Shown here piece after piece: positions 4,701 to 6,565 of a stretch of DNA of 6,565 bases. Under the pieces are notes generated by a model. The model saw nothing but the letters and a program-made list of their open reading frames with translations, was not told the DNA's origin and made no database searches. Position 1 is the first letter of the stretch, and every line of letters begins with the position of its first letter. The stretch is from an uncultured Sulfitobacter sp. (GTDB lineage: Bacteria; Pseudomonadota; Alphaproteobacteria; Rhodobacterales; Rhodobacteraceae), in contig CALAIJ010000074.1 in assembly GCA_937923365.1 (NCBI GenBank), forward strand, positions 1 through 6,565, in the 5' to 3' direction. A program made the position numbers and the translations under genes.

Positions 4701-6565
4701 ACGCTGTCTGCGTCGGACCCGTCGCTGTGGTCGCCCGCATCGATCAGGTCGCCTTCGGGGTCGCCGGTATAGGCCGCGTTAATCAGGTTATCGCCCGCGT
4801 CACCTTCCACGATAAAGTCGGGGGTCAGGTCAGTTGCTGGCAGGATCAGGTTCTCGATCTCGACGAAGTTGAACGTGACCCAGTTGCCGGAGGCGTCCAG
4901 CACCTCGACAGAGCCGGACGTGCTGTTGCCGTCACTGTCGGCTGTTTCACTCAGATTGCGGTATGCGTCCCACGCGCCGAGGTTCAGCGTATCGTCGTCC
5001 ACGCCGCCTGCGCCGCCATCTACGGTGACGACGGTGCCATCCACGTAGCTGCCCGCCAGGACGTTGATGTTGTCCTGATCGTCGCCTGCGTTCACAGTAT
5101 CCGCGCCAGAGGACAGTTCAATGTAGTCGATGCCAGCGCCGCCATCGACGCTGTCATCACCCGCGCCTGCATAGATCGCGTCGTTGTCGTCGCCGCCGTC
5201 CAGCGTGTCGTTGCCGGTGCCGCCCCACATGCTGTCGTTGCCAGTGCCGCCCGACATGCTGTCGTCGCCTGCCTGGCCATCCATGTTGTCGTTGCCAATG
5301 CCGCCGATGATGGTGTCGTTGCCGTCACCCCCGTCGAAGTCGTCATTGCCCGCGCCACCTGTCAGGCTGTCCGCGTCCGCACCACCAGAGAGGAAGTCGT
5401 CTCCCGCGCCGCCATCCAGCGTGTCGGCGCCGTCCTGGCCGTACATCAGGTCGTTATCGTCACCGCCCAGGATCAGGTCCGCGCCGATGCCGCCCTCAAG
5501 GGTGTCGGCACCGATGCCGCCATCCACGGTATCGTCGCCTGCGCCTGCATCGACGCTGTCGTTGCCCGCGCCTGCCTGAATGGAATCCGCGTTGGAGCCG
5601 ACCGTCTCACCATGGGTGCCCAGCGCGTCATTGCCGTCCACTTCGGTGCCATCGGTATCCGTATAGCCTGCGCTGATGATGTCATCATCCGCCGTGCCTG
5701 AAACGATGTTGTCGTTGACCACGATGGGCGCCGGAATGCCGATGCTTTCCAGTTCCGCCGGGGTGTCCACCTGATCGGGCGTCACGCCCACAAGGGTGAT
5801 GCTTTCGCCATTCGGGAAGGTCAGGATCGCGTCGCCTGTGCCGTCACCATTGGTGTCGGTCACGGTCACATCGCTGGTGTTGACAGGCTCCAGCCCGCCA
5901 AGGCCATTCAGGCCCGAGACATCCAACTGGTCCATGGTCGTGCCATCACCACTGTCGGTCATGTCGAACGCCTGCACCGTGTCATCGCCTGAGCCATCTG
6001 CCAGCACAACGGTGTCGCGCCCGCCGCCCAGAACGATGTTCTCGATCTCGGCAAAGCTGGCCGTATCAGTGCCGTTAGAAACAGTGCCCGCCTCCGGGTC
6101 CGCGTTGGTCAGGTCCACGGTGGTGTTCTGGGACACGGCGGACATGTCCAGCGTGTCGCCATTGGTTTCGTCGAATTCGCCACCGGTTATGGTGTCCGCG
6201 CCAAAGTCGTCCTCAAGGAAGAAGGTATCGTCCCCTTCCGAGCCCAGTTGCACGTCCGCGCCGGTGCCGCCGTAGATCAGGTCGTCGCCTGCCTGGCCGT
6301 CGATGCTGTCATTGCCCGCACCGCCCTCAAGCGTGTCGGTGTCAACGCTGAAGCCACCCAGAATGGTGTCGTTGCCGTCGCCACCCGAGACCGAGTCGCT
6401 GTCGTTGTCGGCATCAATAAAGTCATTGCCCGCACCACCGTCGATGGTGTCATTGCCGAACCAGCCTTCCAGCGTATCATCGCCCGCGCCGCCCAGCACA
6501 AGGTCGTCGCCAAAGCCGCCATTGACAAAGTCGGCATCGTCGCCGCCATCCAGCGTGTCGTTGCC
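1127..6565 (-). CDS. RTX calcium-binding repeat protein with C-terminal Hint domain, 5' end outside window
   Basis: This is a giant protein of which the last 1812 residues are visible. The frame is open to the right edge (first visible residues GNDTLDGG) and ends with TGA at 1129-1127. Residues 1-1611 are roughly 70-75 RTX nonapeptides (GGxGxDxux) by eye, in five composite units with non-RTX beta-type segments; residues 1612-1812 are a Hint domain. RTX repeats fold into calcium-loaded beta-rolls after secretion, normally through a type I system, so a secreted or surface-attached role is inferred. No secretion signal or transporter gene is visible. Four copies of DTNGDGTGD (237-245, 890-898, 1203-1211, 1570-1578) resemble DxDxDG calcium loops. 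The repeat part has no Cys, one Lys and four Arg, so it is extremely acidic. The closing text GIPCFTPGT and the tail style are typical of roseobacter Hint proteins of unknown function. Adhesion, toxin or matrix roles cannot be told apart from this fragment. Confidence 0.95.
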   Translation of the reverse strand, partial: GNDTLDGGDDADFVNGGFGDDLVLGGAGDDTLEGWFGNDTIDGGAGNDFIDADNDSDSVSGGDGNDTILGGFSVDTDTLEGGAGNDSIDGQAGDDLIYGGTGADVQLGSEGDDTFFLEDDFGADTITGGEFDETNGDTLDMSAVSQNTTVDLTNADPEAGTVSNGTDTASFAEIENIVLGGGRDTVVLADGSGDDTVQAFDMTDSGDGTTMDQLDVSGLNGLGGLEPVNTSDVTVTDTNGDGTGDAILTFPNGESITLVGVTPDQVDTPAELESIGIPAPIVVNDNIVSGTADDDIISAGYTDTDGTEVDGNDALGTHGETVGSNADSIQAGAGNDSVDAGAGDDTVDGGIGADTLEGGIGADLILGGDDNDLMYGQDGADTLDGGAGDDFLSGGADADSLTGGAGNDDFDGGDGNDTIIGGIGNDNMDGQAGDDSMSGGTGNDSMWGGTGNDTLDGGDDNDAIYAGAGDDSVDGGAGIDYIELSSGADTVNAGDDQDNINVLAGSYVDGTVVTVDGGAGGVDDDTLNLGAWDAYRNLSETADSDGNSTSGSVEVLDASGNWVTFNFVEIENLILPATDLTPDFIVEGDAGDNLINAAYTGDPEGDLIDAGDHSDGSDADSVVAGAGNDTVFSGAGDDTVQGDGGADELHGDAGNDILDGGADNDSLFGGEGNDTMLGGIGDDSMEGWLGDDSMLGGDGNDYIDGAQGNDTLEGGAGNDTLLGGSDVGNDSLDGGAGNDSLSSGDGDDTLAGGTGDDSIFGGGGDDIIVMEDGFGNDTIHGWTGTETDGDTLDLSAVTSDLTVDLTASDPEAGSISDGTSTATFLDIENIVLGGGRDTLELADGGGADSVQAFDMTDSGDGTTNDQLDVSALTSDGGTTPVTTDDVTVTDTNGDGTGDAILTFPGGESITLVGVTPDQVDSPAELQSIGIPAPGPNFIVEGTGGDDDIDASYVGDPEGDMVDNNDHSDGSNADSIQAGDGNDTVNSGDGNDTIDAGTGDDLVFAGAGDDTILGQAGADTLNGMSGDDLVDGGADNDSLVAEDGSGNDTIIGGETGLDEDELASFKTGDVVVDLTAGGTAADSESGTLVDGADTITFSEIETITLAGGNDSVIGSDGNDSVATGSGADTVDGGAGDDSFDLGGADGVEDVVVFSDGDGNDTVDNFETPTDNGDGTFTGLDQLDVSDLTDDNGAQVNTSDVLVTDTNGDGTGDAILNFPNGETITLVGVTPAEVNSPAALEAMGIPAPDYVVSGTGGDDIIDTGYVGDPEGDMIDDNDALDGSQDDVVQAGAGNDSVVSGAGDDEVFGADGADTLIGGDGNDTLDGDDVFATGGADSIDGGAGNDQLIGDAFDDTLLGGTGNDTIFAGDDNDLIDGGADDDQIFGQSGDDTIVVGDGFGNDTVVGGETGETNGDLLDASTSTADLTLDLSANGAGDPESGTLGDGTDTLTFSEIENIELGAGNDTMTGSTGGDNVDLNEGDDVADGGAGDDTITGGTGADTIAGGEGDDFLTPGPDGDRDVLQFADGSGNDTVSGFDLTDSGDGTTIDQVDVSGLNDAEGNPVNVADVVVTDTNGDGTGDAILTFPNGESITLVGVTPDQVDSPAELQSIGIPCFTPGTMIATLLGTVAVEDLKPGDLVLTADNGFKPVQWVGAKTLTAAELEAHPELKPVVLRKGAFGNGRKMSVSPQHGMIIRHNGEERLIRAKHAAEMLGGQYARIDQHCEEVTYIHIMFDQHELVFAEGTKSESFFPGPMALRSLDNDAARELLKLFPDLAKVAAETQTTASAYGASVRPYLKRKELEGSWEFRKSDTLA
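1733..2827 (-). repeat. RTX composite unit 5 (joined to the Hint domain)
   Basis: These are residues 1247-1611. The unit begins DYVVSGTGGDDIIDTGYVGDPEGD. About a dozen nonapeptides follow, then a beta-type segment ending FSEIENIELGAGND, then a second group of about six nonapeptides. It closes with the fourth copy of the closing segment (1733-2014, residues 1518-1611, 94 residues). That copy runs straight into Cys1612, lacking the terminal AP that the other copies carry. Confidence 0.85.
2828..3766 (-). repeat. RTX composite unit 4
   Basis: These are residues 934-1246. The entry segment contains ASYVGDPEGDMVDNNDHSDG. About eight nonapeptides follow, then a divergent beta-type segment (DELASFKTGDVVVDL, holding the only Lys of the repeat region; FSEIETITLAGG). 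About four more nonapeptides come next, then the third closing-segment copy (2828-3124, residues 1148-1246, 99 residues), which is the most divergent of the four: FETPTDNGDGTFTGLDQLDVS, ending EAMGIPAP. Confidence 0.85.
3767..4819 (-). repeat. RTX composite unit 3
   Basis: These are residues 583-933. The entry segment DFIVEGDAGDNLINAAYTGDPEGD is followed by some 16 nonapeptides, several degenerate (for example EGWLGDDSM and GGSDVGNDSL). A beta-type segment ends in DIENIVLGGGRD (DIENI at 826-830). The closing-segment copy is at 3767-4057 (residues 837-933, 97 residues) and ends SIGIPAP. At DNA level this copy is very close to that of unit 1. Confidence 0.85.
4820..5725 (-). repeat. RTX composite unit 2 (longest nonapeptide run, atypical ending)
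   Basis: These are residues 281-582. A variant entry segment (SAGYTDTDGTEVDGNDALG) precedes the longest uninterrupted run here, about 18 nonapeptides. Instead of the usual closing segment it has a different one: AGSYVDGTVVTVDGGAGG, DTLNLGAWDAYRNL, SGSVEVLDASGNWVTFNF and EIENLILP (EIENL at 569-573). It contains no DTNGDGTGD motif and no GIPAP. Confidence 0.85.
5726..6565 (-). repeat. RTX composite unit 1 (cut by window edge)
   Basis: These are residues 1-280. About 12 nonapeptides are visible, including one interrupted by an insertion (GGFSVDTDTLEGG). The beta-type segment follows: GDTLDMSAVSQNTTVDL, PEAGTVSNGTD, then EIENIVLGGGRD with EIENI at 173-177. The closing-segment copy is at 5726-6016 (residues 184-280, 97 residues), ending SIGIPAP. 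The entry segment is beyond the right edge. Confidence 0.85.

Noticed and set aside
3668..5701. A 677-codon open frame on the plus strand opposite the RTX repeats
   Set aside because: Its translation is a monotonous Val/Ala/Arg/Ile text (VVARA, VIAR) that is the mirror of the GGxGxDxux codons. It has no recognisable domain, and the minus-strand frame is unmistakably the RTX gene.
1733..6565. Regular short repeats (GTCGTTGCC-type) that could suggest a CRISPR array or satellite
   Set aside because: The repeats are imperfect, close to 27 bases apart, and stay in frame as RTX nonapeptide codons. There are no identical repeats with unique spacers.

Overview
The window looks like a chromosomal segment of a marine alphaproteobacterium, most likely Rhodobacteraceae (roseobacter group). 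The grounds are a GC-rich composition by eye, a polyamine-type ABC permease of the form common there, and above all a giant Asp/Gly-rich RTX protein. That protein ends in a Hint domain of the 'GIPCFTPGT...' type, which is typical of roseobacters. This assignment is family-level recognition; no search was run.

Layout. Bases 1-441 (+) are the 3' end of an ABC transporter inner-membrane permease gene (PotC/PotI-like). Bases 442-669 are non-coding and contain a striking 175-base fold-back sequence (446-620), with 25-base perfect terminal inverted repeats and imperfect pairing almost to its centre. Bases 670-1062 (+) encode a 130-residue carboxymuconolactone decarboxylase family protein. A 64-base gap separates its stop from the stop of a convergent gene, and two short hairpins lie there without T-runs. 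From 1127 to the right edge (-) runs the C-terminal 1812 residues of an RTX calcium-binding protein whose start lies outside the window.

The RTX protein is built from five composite units, the first truncated by the window edge. A typical unit has an entry segment (…YxGDPEGDxID…), a block of RTX nonapeptides, a non-RTX beta-type segment ending in EIENI or similar, and a closing segment of about 95 residues. The closing segment contains a DxNxDGxxD calcium-loop motif and ends in GIPAP. In the last unit the AP is replaced by the Cys of a 201-residue Hint domain. Unit 2 has a different ending. The first 1611 visible residues contain no Cys and only five Lys/Arg, so nearly all basic residues and both cysteines lie in the Hint region.

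The permease, the CMD-family enzyme and the RTX protein show no evident shared pathway, and no type I secretion genes are visible. I do not see a convincing new multi-gene system. The parts most worth following up are the 175-base hairpin element and the Hint/closing-module junction of the RTX protein.
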